The notes beneath the pieces were generated by a model that had not been told where the DNA came from, did not search any database, and saw nothing but the letters and a program-made list of their open reading frames with translations. The position numbers and the translations under genes are program-made. From an uncultured Eubacteriales bacterium (GTDB lineage: Bacteria > Bacillota > Clostridia > Oscillospirales > Oscillospiraceae): DNA of 17,385 nt. Numbering within the stretch: position 1 is the stretch's first letter; the number at the start of each line of letters is the position of its first letter. Positions 1 through 6,757 of this stretch are shown in pieces. The stretch is from the NCBI GenBank assembly GCA_900549405.1, contig URNZ01000043.1, positions 1 to 17,385 on the forward strand, written 5' to 3'.

Positions 1-105
1 CGAGCCGCAAGGCATGATTCGGTGAAACTCCGAAGCCGACAGTATAGTCTGGATGGAAGAAGATGTGCGTATGGCAGGATAGACCCGATTTATCCCCGTT
101 CAAGC
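1..105 (+). ncRNA. FMN riboswitch (RFN element), 3' part only
   Basis: This is the 3' portion of an FMN-sensing riboswitch, which lowers expression of riboflavin genes when FMN is abundant. The conserved RFN blocks are directly readable: a GGTGAAACTCCGAAGCCGAC-like segment at about 21-40, then ACAGTATAGTCTGGATGGAAGAAGA at about 39-64. The 5' half of the aptamer and the promoter lie before the window. It is followed by a terminator hairpin and then ribD, the classic arrangement for transcription attenuation of a rib operon. Identity is very secure from the conserved core plus context. The exact 3' boundary of the aptamer is approximate. Confidence 0.95.
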
Positions 106-112
106 GACCTTG

Positions 113-142
113 GCTCTGGAATTTGAATTCCAGAGCTTTTTT
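113..142 (+). terminator. Intrinsic terminator of the FMN riboswitch
   Basis: An 11-bp stem (GCTCTGGAATT at 113-123 with AATTCCAGAGC at 126-136) is followed directly by six T residues at 137-142. It lies just downstream of the riboswitch core and 97 bp before ribD. It is therefore the expected expression platform, forming when FMN is bound. The competing antiterminator was not resolved because part of the aptamer is outside the window. Confidence 0.9.
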
Positions 143-182
143 GTTGCCGACGGGGAGACCGGGGGACTTACCGCCGTTTCCC

Positions 183-213
183 CGCCCTGGACATTTCGGT
201 CCGGGGCGTTTTT
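183..213 (+). terminator. Second terminator-like hairpin before ribD
   Basis: A 10-bp stem (CGCCCTGGAC at 183-192 with GTCCGGGGCG at 199-208, one G-U pair) has a 6-nt loop and is followed by TTTTT at 209-213. It has the form of a second intrinsic terminator, 41 nt downstream of the first and about 25 nt upstream of the ribD start. The ribD ribosome site (AAGGGAG near 222-228) is outside the stem, so direct occlusion of translation is not obvious. Whether it terminates in vivo is inference. Confidence 0.6.
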
Positions 214-238
214 CGTCCCCTGAAGGGAGCGCGGCAGC

Positions 239-1351
239 ATGACAGAAGCGGACAAAAATTACATGGCGCTGGCCTTAGAGCTGGCGGAGCGTGGGGCGGG
301 GTGGACCAGCCCCAACCCCATGGTGGGGGCTGTCATCGTCAAGGACGGGGCCATCATCGGCCAGGGCTATCACGCCCGGTGCGGCGACCTCCACGCCGAG
401 CGGGCCGCTCTGAAAAACTGTACTGGCGACCCGGCGGGGAGCACCTTGTACGTCACCCTGGAGCCCTGCTGTCACCAGGGCCGCCAGCCCCCCTGCACCG
501 ACGCCATCTTGCAGGCGGGCATCGCCCGGGTGGTAGTGGGCTCCCCCGACCCCAATCCCCTGGTGGCGGGGAAGGGCGTTCAGATCCTGCGGGACCACGG
601 CGTGCAGGTGGAGGAGGGCGTCCTCCGAACAGAGTGTGACCGGCTGAACCGGGTCTTTCTCAAATACATCCAGACCGGGCGGCCCTACGTCATCATGAAA
701 TACGCCATGACTCTGGACGGCAAGATCGCCGCCTACACCGGGGCCTCCCAGTGGGTGACGGGGGAGGAGGCCCGGGCCCACGTCCAGACCCTGCGCCACC
801 GGTGCCGGGCCATTCTGGTGGGGGTGGGCACGGTGATCGCCGACGACCCCAGGCTCACCTGCCGCCTGCCCGGGGGGCGGGACCCCATCCGGGTCATCTG
901 TGACACCCGCCTGCGCACCCCCCTCACCGCCCAGGTGGTGACGAGCGCCGGGCAGACCCCCACCTGGATCGCCACCTGCTGCGCCGCCCCGGAGCGCCTG
1001 GCCCCCTATGAGCGGGCGGGGTGCAAGATGCTGGTGCTGCCGGAGCGGGCGGGCCGGGTGGACTTGAACGCCCTGATGGACTGCCTGGGCAGGCAAGAGG
1101 TGGACTCCATCCTGCTGGAAGGGGGCGGCACTTTGAACTGGTCAGCCCTGGACCAGGGGGTGGTGGACGGGATAATGGCCTATGTGGCCCCCAAGCTCTT
1201 TGGCGGGCGGACGGCCAAGACCCCGGTGGAGGGCCGGGGGGTGGACGCCCCGGCGGCGGCCATTCCCCTGAAAAACACCACGATCACCCAGATCGGGGCG
1301 GACTTTTTGTTGGAGAGCGAGGTGGACCGGGATGTTTACCGGCATCATTGA
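239..1351 (+). CDS. ribD: Bifunctional diaminohydroxyphosphoribosylaminopyrimidine deaminase / 5-amino-6-(5-phosphoribosylamino)uracil reductase
   Basis: RibD catalyses the second and third steps of riboflavin synthesis: zinc-dependent deamination of the GTP-derived pyrimidine, then NADPH-dependent reduction of its ribose. The N-terminal deaminase domain (about residues 1-145) shows the cytidine-deaminase-type zinc site: HAE at 52-54, and C77 and C86 in the PCCHQGRQPPC segment. The reductase domain follows (about 146-370), with a KYAMTLDGKIA segment at its start and a SILLEGGGTLN segment near its end. At 370 aa it is the normal full length. The start has an AAGGGAG ribosome site about 9 nt upstream. 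It is the first gene after the FMN riboswitch, and its last 20 bases overlap ribE, indicating translational coupling. The enzyme is cytoplasmic. No oddities were seen. Confidence 0.97.
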   Translation: MTEADKNYMALALELAERGAGWTSPNPMVGAVIVKDGAIIGQGYHARCGDLHAERAALKNCTGDPAGSTLYVTLEPCCHQGRQPPCTDAILQAGIARVVVGSPDPNPLVAGKGVQILRDHGVQVEEGVLRTECDRLNRVFLKYIQTGRPYVIMKYAMTLDGKIAAYTGASQWVTGEEARAHVQTLRHRCRAILVGVGTVIADDPRLTCRLPGGRDPIRVICDTRLRTPLTAQVVTSAGQTPTWIATCCAAPERLAPYERAGCKMLVLPERAGRVDLNALMDCLGRQEVDSILLEGGGTLNWSALDQGVVDGIMAYVAPKLFGGRTAKTPVEGRGVDAPAAAIPLKNTTITQIGADFLLESEVDRDVYRHH

Positions 1352-1982
1352 GGAGCTGGGCACCGTGGAGCGGGTGACCCGGGGCCGGGTCTCCGCCGTG
1401 ATCGCCATCCGGGCGGAGCACATTTTAAGCGATCTGAAGATCGGGGACAGCGTGGCGGTAAACGGGGTGTGTCTCACAGCCACCGGCCTCACCGGCCACG
1501 GCTTCACCGCCGACGTGATGCACGAGACTCTGGACCGCTCCGCCCTGGCCGGCTTAGGCCCGGGCAGCCGGGTGAATCTGGAGCGGGCCATGGCGGCCAA
1601 CGGGCGCTTCGGCGGGCACATCGTGGCGGGACATGTGGACGGCGTGGGGACGATAGCCGCCATCGAACAGGATGACAACGCCATTTGGTTTACCATAACT
1701 GCCCCGGCGCAGGTGCTGCGCTATGTGGTGGAGAAGGGCTCCATCGCCATCGACGGCATCAGCCTGACGGTGGCCCGGGTGGAGACGGACCGGTTCGCCG
1801 TCTCCGTCATCCCCCACACCGCCGCCGTCACCCTGCTGGGCCAGCGCCGGACGGGGGACCGGGTGAATCTGGAGAGCGACCTTGTCGGCAAGTATGTGGA
1901 GCGCCTGCTCCGGACCACCCCGGAAGAGAAGCAGCAAGAGAGCAAGTTGACCATGGAATTTCTGTCACAGCACGGATTTTAA
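1332..1982 (+). CDS. ribE: Riboflavin synthase, alpha subunit
   Basis: This enzyme performs the final step of riboflavin synthesis, dismutation of two 6,7-dimethyl-8-ribityllumazine molecules into riboflavin and the pyrimidine precursor. The protein (216 aa, normal length) starts with the family signature MFTGIIEELGTVE. It has two homologous lumazine-binding barrels: the first contains VNGVCLT and GGHIVAGHVDG, and the second has the matching IAIDGISLTV. The start codon lies inside the 3' end of ribD with a GAGG about 9 nt upstream, so translation is probably coupled. In Bacillus nomenclature the gene is called ribE; in Escherichia coli the equivalent is ribC. The C-terminal tail after about residue 195 is poorly conserved in this family. 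A palindromic repeat follows immediately downstream. Confidence 0.97.
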   Translation: MFTGIIEELGTVERVTRGRVSAVIAIRAEHILSDLKIGDSVAVNGVCLTATGLTGHGFTADVMHETLDRSALAGLGPGSRVNLERAMAANGRFGGHIVAGHVDGVGTIAAIEQDDNAIWFTITAPAQVLRYVVEKGSIAIDGISLTVARVETDRFAVSVIPHTAAVTLLGQRRTGDRVNLESDLVGKYVERLLRTTPEEKQQESKLTMEFLSQHGF

Positions 1983-1990
1983 ACGAAAGA

Positions 1991-2043
1991 GAATCCCTCA
2001 GTCATCGCCGTCGGCGCTGACAGCCCCCTTTCACAAGGGGGCC
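1991..2043 (+). repeat. Short palindromic repeat, half copy (ribE/ribBA gap)
   Basis: This 53-bp segment, from GAATCCCTCAGTCATCGCC to the CCCCCTTTCACAAGGGGG palindrome and CC, is nearly identical to 3283-3336; the only difference is GT here against TTA there. It fills most of the ribE-ribBA gap and contains a small hairpin with five paired C/G on each side of a TTTCACAA loop. No open reading frame lies in it. The near identity of two copies 1.3 kb apart points to a dispersed repeat family rather than shared regulation. No T-run follows, so it is not a terminator. Confidence 0.8.
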
Positions 2044-2069
2044 AAAGAGGAGAAGCGGAGGATATCAAA

Positions 2070-3269
2070 ATGAGTCAGTTCAACACGGTGGAGGAGGCCC
2101 TGGCCGACCTGCGGGCGGGCAAGATCATTCTGGTCACCGACGACCCGGACCGGGAGAACGAGGGCGACTTTATCTGCGCGGCCCAGTTCGCCACCACGGA
2201 AAACATCAACTTTATGGCCACCCACGGCAAGGGCCTCATCTGTATGCCCATGTCGGCGGAGTTTGTGGAGAAGCTGCAGATTCCCCAGATGGTCTCGAAA
2301 AACACGGACAATCATGAGACGGCCTTCACCGTGTCCATTGACGGGGTCAACACCACCACCGGCATCTCCGCCGCCGAGCGGTCCATGACCGCCATGGCCT
2401 GCGTGGCCGAGGACGCCCGCCCGGAGGACTTCCGCCGCCCGGGGCACATGTTCCCCCTGCTGGCCAAGCCCAACGGTGTGCTGGAGCGGGAGGGCCACAC
2501 CGAGGCCACCGTGGACCTGTGCCGTCTGGCGGGGCTGAAGGCCTGCGGACTGTGCTGCGAGATCATGCGGGAGGACGGCACCATGATGCGTACCCCCGAG
2601 CTGATGGAGCTGGCGGAGCGCTTTGGCCTGACCTTTATCACCATCAAAGATTTGCAGGAGTACCGCAAGTGCCACGAGAAGCTGGTGGATCAGGAGGCCG
2701 CCGTCCACATGCCCACCAAGTACGGAGATTTTACCGCCTATGGCTATGTGAACCGCCTGAACGGCGAGCATCATGTGGCCCTGGTGAAGGGGGACATCGG
2801 CGACGGAGAGGACGTGCTGTGCCGGGTCCACTCTGAGTGCCTCACCGGGGACACCTTCGGCTCCCTGCGCTGCGACTGCGGCCAGCAGCTCTCCGCCGCC
2901 CTGACCCAGATCGAAAAGGAGGGCCGGGGCATCCTGCTGTACATGCGCCAGGAGGGCCGGGGCATCGGCCTCATCAACAAGCTGAAGGCCTATGCTCTTC
3001 AGGAGCAGGGCATGGACACCCTGGAGGCCAACCTGGCCCTGGGCTTTGCCGCCGACCAGCGGGAGTATTACATCGGGGCCCAGATTTTGCGGGACCTGGG
3101 GGTGAAGAGCATGCGCCTGCTGACCAACAACCCGGACAAGCTCTATCAGCTGGCGGAGTTCGGTATGCGCATCAACAGCCGGGTGCCCATCCAGATGGAC
3201 GCCAACGCCCACGACCTGTTCTACCTGCGCACCAAACAGAAGCGGATGGGGCATCTGGTGAATTATTAA
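2070..3269 (+). CDS. ribBA: Bifunctional 3,4-dihydroxy-2-butanone-4-phosphate synthase / GTP cyclohydrolase II
   Basis: RibBA supplies both inputs to riboflavin synthesis. The N-terminal domain makes the four-carbon unit from ribulose 5-phosphate. The C-terminal domain opens GTP to the diaminopyrimidine and releases formate. Seen in the 399-aa protein: the DHBP synthase acidic motif [11 protein letters not shown] at 24-34 and the GHMFPLL / REGHTEA segments near 125-144. From about residue 205 comes GTP cyclohydrolase II, with zinc cysteines C257, C268 and C270 and QEGRGIGL at 294-301. A GGAGG lies 8-13 nt before the start. Both catalytic halves look intact, unlike some fused RibBA proteins that have lost one activity. 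Repeat copies flank the gene on both sides, inside the operon. Confidence 0.97.
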   Translation: MSQFNTVEEALADLRAGKIILVTDDPDRENEGDFICAAQFATTENINFMATHGKGLICMPMSAEFVEKLQIPQMVSKNTDNHETAFTVSIDGVNTTTGISAAERSMTAMACVAEDARPEDFRRPGHMFPLLAKPNGVLEREGHTEATVDLCRLAGLKACGLCCEIMREDGTMMRTPELMELAERFGLTFITIKDLQEYRKCHEKLVDQEAAVHMPTKYGDFTAYGYVNRLNGEHHVALVKGDIGDGEDVLCRVHSECLTGDTFGSLRCDCGQQLSAALTQIEKEGRGILLYMRQEGRGIGLINKLKAYALQEQGMDTLEANLALGFAADQREYYIGAQILRDLGVKSMRLLTNNPDKLYQLAEFGMRINSRVPIQMDANAHDLFYLRTKQKRMGHLVNY

Positions 3270-3280
3270 AAGAATCGTGG

Positions 3281-3404
3281 TGGAATCCCTCAGTCATCGC
3301 CTTACGGCGCTGACAGCCCCCTTTCACAAGGGGGCCTGATAGGTGCGGAAAACAGCCCCCCTTGTCAAAGGGGGGAGACCGCCGAAGGCGGTGGGAGGAT
3401 TCCA
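3281..3404. repeat. 124-bp palindromic MITE-like element (ribBA/ribH gap)
   Basis: The element is bounded by perfect 8-bp terminal inverted repeats, TGGAATCC at 3281-3288 and GGATTCCA at 3397-3404. Inside, the two arms mirror each other imperfectly: CGCC..GGCG and CCCCCTTTCACAAGGGGG on the left, CCCCCTTGTCAAAGGGGG and ACCGCCGAAGGCGGT on the right. The left arm is nearly identical to 1991-2043. It encodes no protein of its own and lies upstream of the ribH ribosome site. The structure is that of a miniature mobile or repetitive extragenic palindrome. No target-site duplication was confidently identified. Transcription must pass through it to reach ribH, so it will fold in the operon mRNA. Confidence 0.75.
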
Positions 3405-3448
3405 TTTTGACAGATCAAGAGACAAAAAACAGCAAAGGAGCAGATCAT

Positions 3449-3916
3449 ATGAAGACATTTGAAGGAACGCTAGTCGCCCACGGCATGAAGGTTGGCATCG
3501 TGGCCGCCCGGTTCAATGAGTTCATCACCAGCAAGCTGCTGTCCGGGGCCATGGACGGCCTGCTGCGCCACGAGGTGCGGGAGGAGGACATTCATGTGGC
3601 CTGGGTCCCCGGGGCCTTTGAGATCCCCGTCATCGCCGCCAAGATGGCCCGCAGCGGCAAGTATGACGCGGTGATCTGCCTGGGCGCTGTGATCCGGGGC
3701 AGCACCAGCCACTATGACTATGTGTGCAACGAGGTGTCCAAGGGCGTGGCCTCTGTCTCGTTGGAGACCGGTGTGCCCGTGATGTTCGGCGTGCTGACCA
3801 CCGAGAACATTGAGCAGGCCATCGAGCGGGCCGGGACCAAGGCGGGCAACAAGGGCTATGACTGCGCCCTGGGTGCCGTGGAGATGGTGAACCTGATCCG
3901 GGAGATCGACGCCTGA
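3449..3916 (+). CDS. ribH: 6,7-dimethyl-8-ribityllumazine synthase
   Basis: RibH condenses the pyrimidine product of RibD (after dephosphorylation) with dihydroxybutanone phosphate from RibBA to give lumazine, the substrate of RibE. The family usually forms pentamers or 60-mer capsids in the cytoplasm. The chosen start gives 155 aa, the usual length, beginning MKTFEG. An upstream in-frame extension of 29 residues would run into the palindromic repeat and lacks family similarity, whereas AAAGGAG at 3434-3440 sits 8 nt before this ATG. Visible motifs are [29 protein letters not shown] (with the catalytic-region histidine) and GVLTTEN. It is the last gene of the rib operon, followed by a strong terminator. 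Confidence 0.97.
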   Translation: MKTFEGTLVAHGMKVGIVAARFNEFITSKLLSGAMDGLLRHEVREEDIHVAWVPGAFEIPVIAAKMARSGKYDAVICLGAVIRGSTSHYDYVCNEVSKGVASVSLETGVPVMFGVLTTENIEQAIERAGTKAGNKGYDCALGAVEMVNLIREIDA

Positions 3917-3932
3917 CTTCATACGCAAGACA

Positions 3933-3972
3933 AAAAATATCCACAGGACCGGCTGGTCCTGTGGATATTTTT
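3933..3972. terminator. Bidirectional intrinsic terminator between ribH and the ACT gene
   Basis: A perfect 18-bp stem (3933-3950 with 3955-3972) has loop GGCT. The A-rich start and T-rich end give a U-tract in both directions. It separates the convergent ribH (plus) and ACT-protein (minus) genes and can serve both operons. Confidence 0.92.
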
Positions 3973-3995
3973 CTGAGATTTTTGGGCGAGAGGGC

Positions 3996-4430
3996 TTACA
4001 GCGCGTCCATCTCGTCCTGGTTTACCACATGGATGCCCTGCTTGGTGAGGGCGGCCTCGGCGGTGGCGGGGTCCTCCACACGGAAGATCATATAGGCGTG
4101 GCTGACGTCCTTGCCGCCCAAAAAGGCGTACATATACTCCACGTTCACCCCGGCCCCGGACAGGACCCGCAGCACCTGGTCCAGACCGCCGGGGGCATCG
4201 GGAATGGCGGCCCCCACCACGGGGGTGACGGAGTGGACATAGCCCGCGTCCTTCAGTGCGGTGGTGGCCTCGTACACCTTGTCCACGATGATTCGGACGA
4301 TGCCGAAATCCTTGGTCTCGGCCAGGGACAGGGCCCGCATATCCACGCCCTGTTCGGCCAGCACCTGCGTCATGGCGCTCAGGGCGCCGGGCTTATTCTC
4401 CACAAAGACAGAAATCTGTTTGATGCTCAT
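3996..4430 (-). CDS. Tandem ACT-domain protein
   Basis: This small cytoplasmic protein (144 aa) is made of two ACT domains, the fold that binds amino acids or related ligands in metabolic regulators. ACT 1 covers about residues 3-68, opening with IKQISVFVENKPGALSAMTQ, with the usual LxxxGVDMRALS turn. ACT 2 covers about 70-138, with PGGLDQVLRVLSGAGVNVEY. There is no enzymatic or DNA-binding domain, so it probably acts as a ligand-sensing partner. It is the last gene of the minus-strand operon, 18 bp after the PaaK-type ligase. This ACT-ligase pairing is a known arrangement in anaerobes and suggests that it modulates the ligase or its pathway in response to an aromatic amino acid. The ligand and partner are inferred. 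Confidence 0.9.
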   Translation of the reverse strand: MSIKQISVFVENKPGALSAMTQVLAEQGVDMRALSLAETKDFGIVRIIVDKVYEATTALKDAGYVHSVTPVVGAAIPDAPGGLDQVLRVLSGAGVNVEYMYAFLGGKDVSHAYMIFRVEDPATAEAALTKQGIHVVNQDEMDAL

Positions 4431-4448
4431 CCTGATCTCCTCCTCGTT

Positions 4449-5750
4449 TTAAATCTTACGATTGTCGATGACGCGCACCGCCTTGCCCTCGCTGCGGACG
4501 ATGGACTTGGGGGCCACCAGAGTGACCTTGGCGGCCAGGCCCAGCATGGCGCGCAGACCGTCCACCAGCTGCTTCTGGCGGCGCTCGATCTCGCCCACGT
4601 TGTCGGTGAACATCTCGGGGGTCATCTCCACATGCACGTCCAGGGTGTCGGTGGATCTCACCCGGCCCACGATGATCTGATAGTTGGCGGGGTAGCCGTG
4701 GTTGAGCAGCACCGTCTCGATCTGAGAGGGGAACACGTTCACGCCCCGGATGATGAGCATATCATCAGAGCGGCCCATGGGCTTGCACATCTTCACCAGG
4801 GTGCGGCCGCAGGAGCACTTCTCCCGCTTGAGGATGCAGATATCCCGGGTGCGGTAGCGCAGCAGGGGGAAGGCCTCCTTGTCGATGGAGGTGAACACCA
4901 GCTCGCCCTTGCTCCCCTCGGGCAGCACCTCGCCGGTCTCGGGGTCGATGATCTCGGCGATGAAGTGGTCCTCGTTGATGTGCATCCCGCTCTGAGCGGA
5001 GCACTCAAAGGCCACGCCGGGGCCGGACAGCTCGGTGAGGCCGTAGATGTCATAGGCCTTGATGCCCATCGTCTTCTGGATGTCCTGGCGCATCTCCTCG
5101 CTCCAGGCCTCCGCACCGAAGATGCCCGCCTTCAGGGGAATCTGGTCGGGGGTCATGCCCATCTCGTGCATACTCTCGCCCAGATAGGCGGCGTAGGAGG
5201 GGGTACAGCACAGGATGGTGGTCCCCAGGTCACGGATGAACTGGATCTGACGGTCGGTGTTGCCCGAGGAGATGGGCACGGTGAGGCAGCCCACCCGCCT
5301 GGACCCCTGGTCCAGGCCGATGCCGCCGGTGAACATGCCGTAGCCATAGGCGATCTGACACACGTCCTCCTCGCTGCCGCCCACGGCGGTGATGGCACGG
5401 GCGCAGCAGTCGGTCCACAGGTCGATGTCGTGCTGGGTGTAAAAAGCCATGACCCGCTTTCCGGTGGTGCCGGAGGTGGCGTGGACACGCACGCATTTGG
5501 AGCGGGGCACCGCCACCAGGCCGTCGGGATAGTTGTCCCGCAAGTCGGCCTTGGAGGTGAAGGGCAGCTTATACAGGTCGGCGGAGGACCGGATGTCCTC
5601 GGGAGTCACGCCCTTTTCTTCCATCTTCTTGCGGTAGGACGGGACATTGTCCCACACATGGCGCACCTGCTTGACCAGGCGCTCGTCCTGCCAGGCTTTG
5701 ATCTGTTCCCGAGAGGCGCACTCGATCTCGGGCTGGAAATATCTCTCCAT
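4449..5750 (-). CDS. paaK: Phenylacetate-CoA ligase family protein (PaaK-like)
   Basis: This is an AMP-forming acyl-CoA ligase of the PaaK family, interconverting arylacetate plus CoA and ATP with arylacetyl-CoA. The 433-aa protein shows the adenylation P-loop (HATSGTTGKR), the YGLTELSGPG segment, the LVFTSIDKEAFPLLRYRTRDI core and the C-terminal AMP-binding domain with GVNVFPSQIE. Two in-frame ATGs lie at the 5' end, at 5759 and 5750. I chose 5750 because AAAGGA overlaps the first ATG but is 8 nt from the second. It shares an operon with iorAB, whose products are arylacetyl-CoAs, so here it may recover energy from, or regenerate, these CoA esters. Direction and exact substrate (phenyl-, indole- or hydroxyphenylacetate) cannot be read from sequence. 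Confidence 0.92.
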   Translation of the reverse strand: MERYFQPEIECASREQIKAWQDERLVKQVRHVWDNVPSYRKKMEEKGVTPEDIRSSADLYKLPFTSKADLRDNYPDGLVAVPRSKCVRVHATSGTTGKRVMAFYTQHDIDLWTDCCARAITAVGGSEEDVCQIAYGYGMFTGGIGLDQGSRRVGCLTVPISSGNTDRQIQFIRDLGTTILCCTPSYAAYLGESMHEMGMTPDQIPLKAGIFGAEAWSEEMRQDIQKTMGIKAYDIYGLTELSGPGVAFECSAQSGMHINEDHFIAEIIDPETGEVLPEGSKGELVFTSIDKEAFPLLRYRTRDICILKREKCSCGRTLVKMCKPMGRSDDMLIIRGVNVFPSQIETVLLNHGYPANYQIIVGRVRSTDTLDVHVEMTPEMFTDNVGEIERRQKQLVDGLRAMLGLAAKVTLVAPKSIVRSEGKAVRVIDNRKI

Positions 5751-5819
5751 GGGTATCATCCTTTCTTCGCTTGTGCGTTCTGTTTTGCAGCCGGGTCGCC
5801 CCGAAGGGCTCGATGCGGC

Positions 5820-6182
5820 TTATACGCCCCGGCGGCTGAGCCACTGTCCGGCCAGCACCCCCGCCAGACACAGTCCGGCGCTCAGTGCCATATAGGCCAG
5901 GGCCAGTCCGGTCCTGCCCCGCTGGAGCAGGGTGACGCTTTCAAGGGAAAAGGTGGAGAAGGTGGTAAAGCCGCCGCACACCCCCGTCTTCCAGAACAGG
6001 GTCCAGCCGGAGCTCAGCTTCTCCCGCCCGGCAAGGCCCGCCACAAAGCCGATGAGGATGGCCCCCAGCAGATTTGTGACCAGGGTGAGCAGGGGGAAGT
6101 CCCCACGGAAGGGCAGCAGGCTCAGTCCATAGCGGCCCACGGCTCCCACCGCGCCGCCCAGCCCCACGAACAGGGCGTTCAT
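5820..6182 (-). CDS. crcB: Fluoride ion channel, FluC/CrcB family
   Basis: This is a small membrane protein of the FluC family, which exports fluoride through a dual-topology dimer. The 120-aa sequence has four hydrophobic helices. It carries the family marks GGAVGAVGRYGLS near the N-terminus, TNLLGAILIGF in helix 2 and the GGFTTFSTFSLE polar track in helix 3. The start at 6182 is preferred over an upstream in-frame ATG at 6266, which would add 28 non-family residues inside iorB. At 6182 the ATG shares its A with the iorB stop (TGATG), a classic coupling overlap. Sixty base pairs separate it from paaK. No fluoride riboswitch motif was seen upstream, so expression appears tied to the ior operon. 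Many Firmicutes have two crcB copies; only one is here. Confidence 0.93.
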   Translation of the reverse strand: MNALFVGLGGAVGAVGRYGLSLLPFRGDFPLLTLVTNLLGAILIGFVAGLAGREKLSSGWTLFWKTGVCGGFTTFSTFSLESVTLLQRGRTGLALAYMALSAGLCLAGVLAGQWLSRRGV

Positions 6183-6754
6183 CAGGCGTTCTTGCCCAGC
6201 TGGAAGGCCTTCTTGTTCAGCTCCAGGAATTTGGCGGGGACCATGGCCTCCAAAGACTTCTGCCATGCCTCCTCGGGCAGGTCGAAATAGTGGGACAGGC
6301 GGCCCATCAGCACGATGTTCACCGCCTTGGCGGAACCGGCCTGCTCGGCCAGGGCCAGGCAGTCCAGGGCGTCCACCTTGGCCCCGGTGGCCTTCATCTT
6401 GGCCACCAGGTCCTGGGGGTATGCCGCCGCGCCGGTGATGACGGGCATGGGGTCGATCTGCTGGGTGGAGGTGACGATCTGCCCGTCGGGCTTGAGGAAG
6501 CCCAGCCAGCGGGCGGCCTCCAGCAGCTCGAAGGAGACGATGAAGTCCGCCTCGCCCTTGTCGATGATGGGGGAGGCCACCTTGTCGCCATAGCGCACAT
6601 AGGTGACCACGCTGCCGCCCCGCTGGGACATGCCGTGTACCTCGGACACCTTCACGTCATAGCCCTGCTCCATCAGCAGGTGGCCCAGCAGCTTGCTGGC
6701 CAGCAGGCTGCCCTGGCCGCCCACTCCAACGATCATAATATTCTTGGTTTCCAT
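6182..6754 (-). CDS. iorB: Indolepyruvate:ferredoxin oxidoreductase, beta subunit
   Basis: This is the beta (gamma-domain) subunit of the oxygen-sensitive enzyme that oxidatively decarboxylates arylpyruvates, made from Trp, Phe and Tyr by transamination, to arylacetyl-CoA with reduction of ferredoxin. The 190-aa protein begins with the characteristic NIMIVGVGGQGSLLASKLLG. It continues with EVHGMSQRGGSVVTYVRYG and SFELLEAARWL, all hallmarks of the 2-oxoacid oxidoreductase gamma domain. Length is normal. It starts 3 bp after the iorA stop and overlaps crcB by one base at its own stop, so the three genes are likely translationally linked. The complex is cytoplasmic. Confidence 0.96.
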   Translation of the reverse strand: METKNIMIVGVGGQGSLLASKLLGHLLMEQGYDVKVSEVHGMSQRGGSVVTYVRYGDKVASPIIDKGEADFIVSFELLEAARWLGFLKPDGQIVTSTQQIDPMPVITGAAAYPQDLVAKMKATGAKVDALDCLALAEQAGSAKAVNIVLMGRLSHYFDLPEEAWQKSLEAMVPAKFLELNKKAFQLGKNA

Positions 6755-6757
6755 TGC

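Noticed and set aside
2031..3254. A 407-codon minus-strand frame opposite ribBA
   Set aside because: RibBA motifs on the plus strand are unambiguous; the antisense frame shows no recognisable motif.
6183..6266. An N-terminal extension of CrcB by 28 residues
   Set aside because: The extension lies inside iorB and is not hydrophobic or family-like; the TGATG overlap gives the natural start.
4029..6290. A 753-codon open frame on the plus strand
   Set aside because: It spans the convincing minus-strand ACT, paaK and crcB genes and has low-complexity His/Gly/Leu composition typical of antisense frames.
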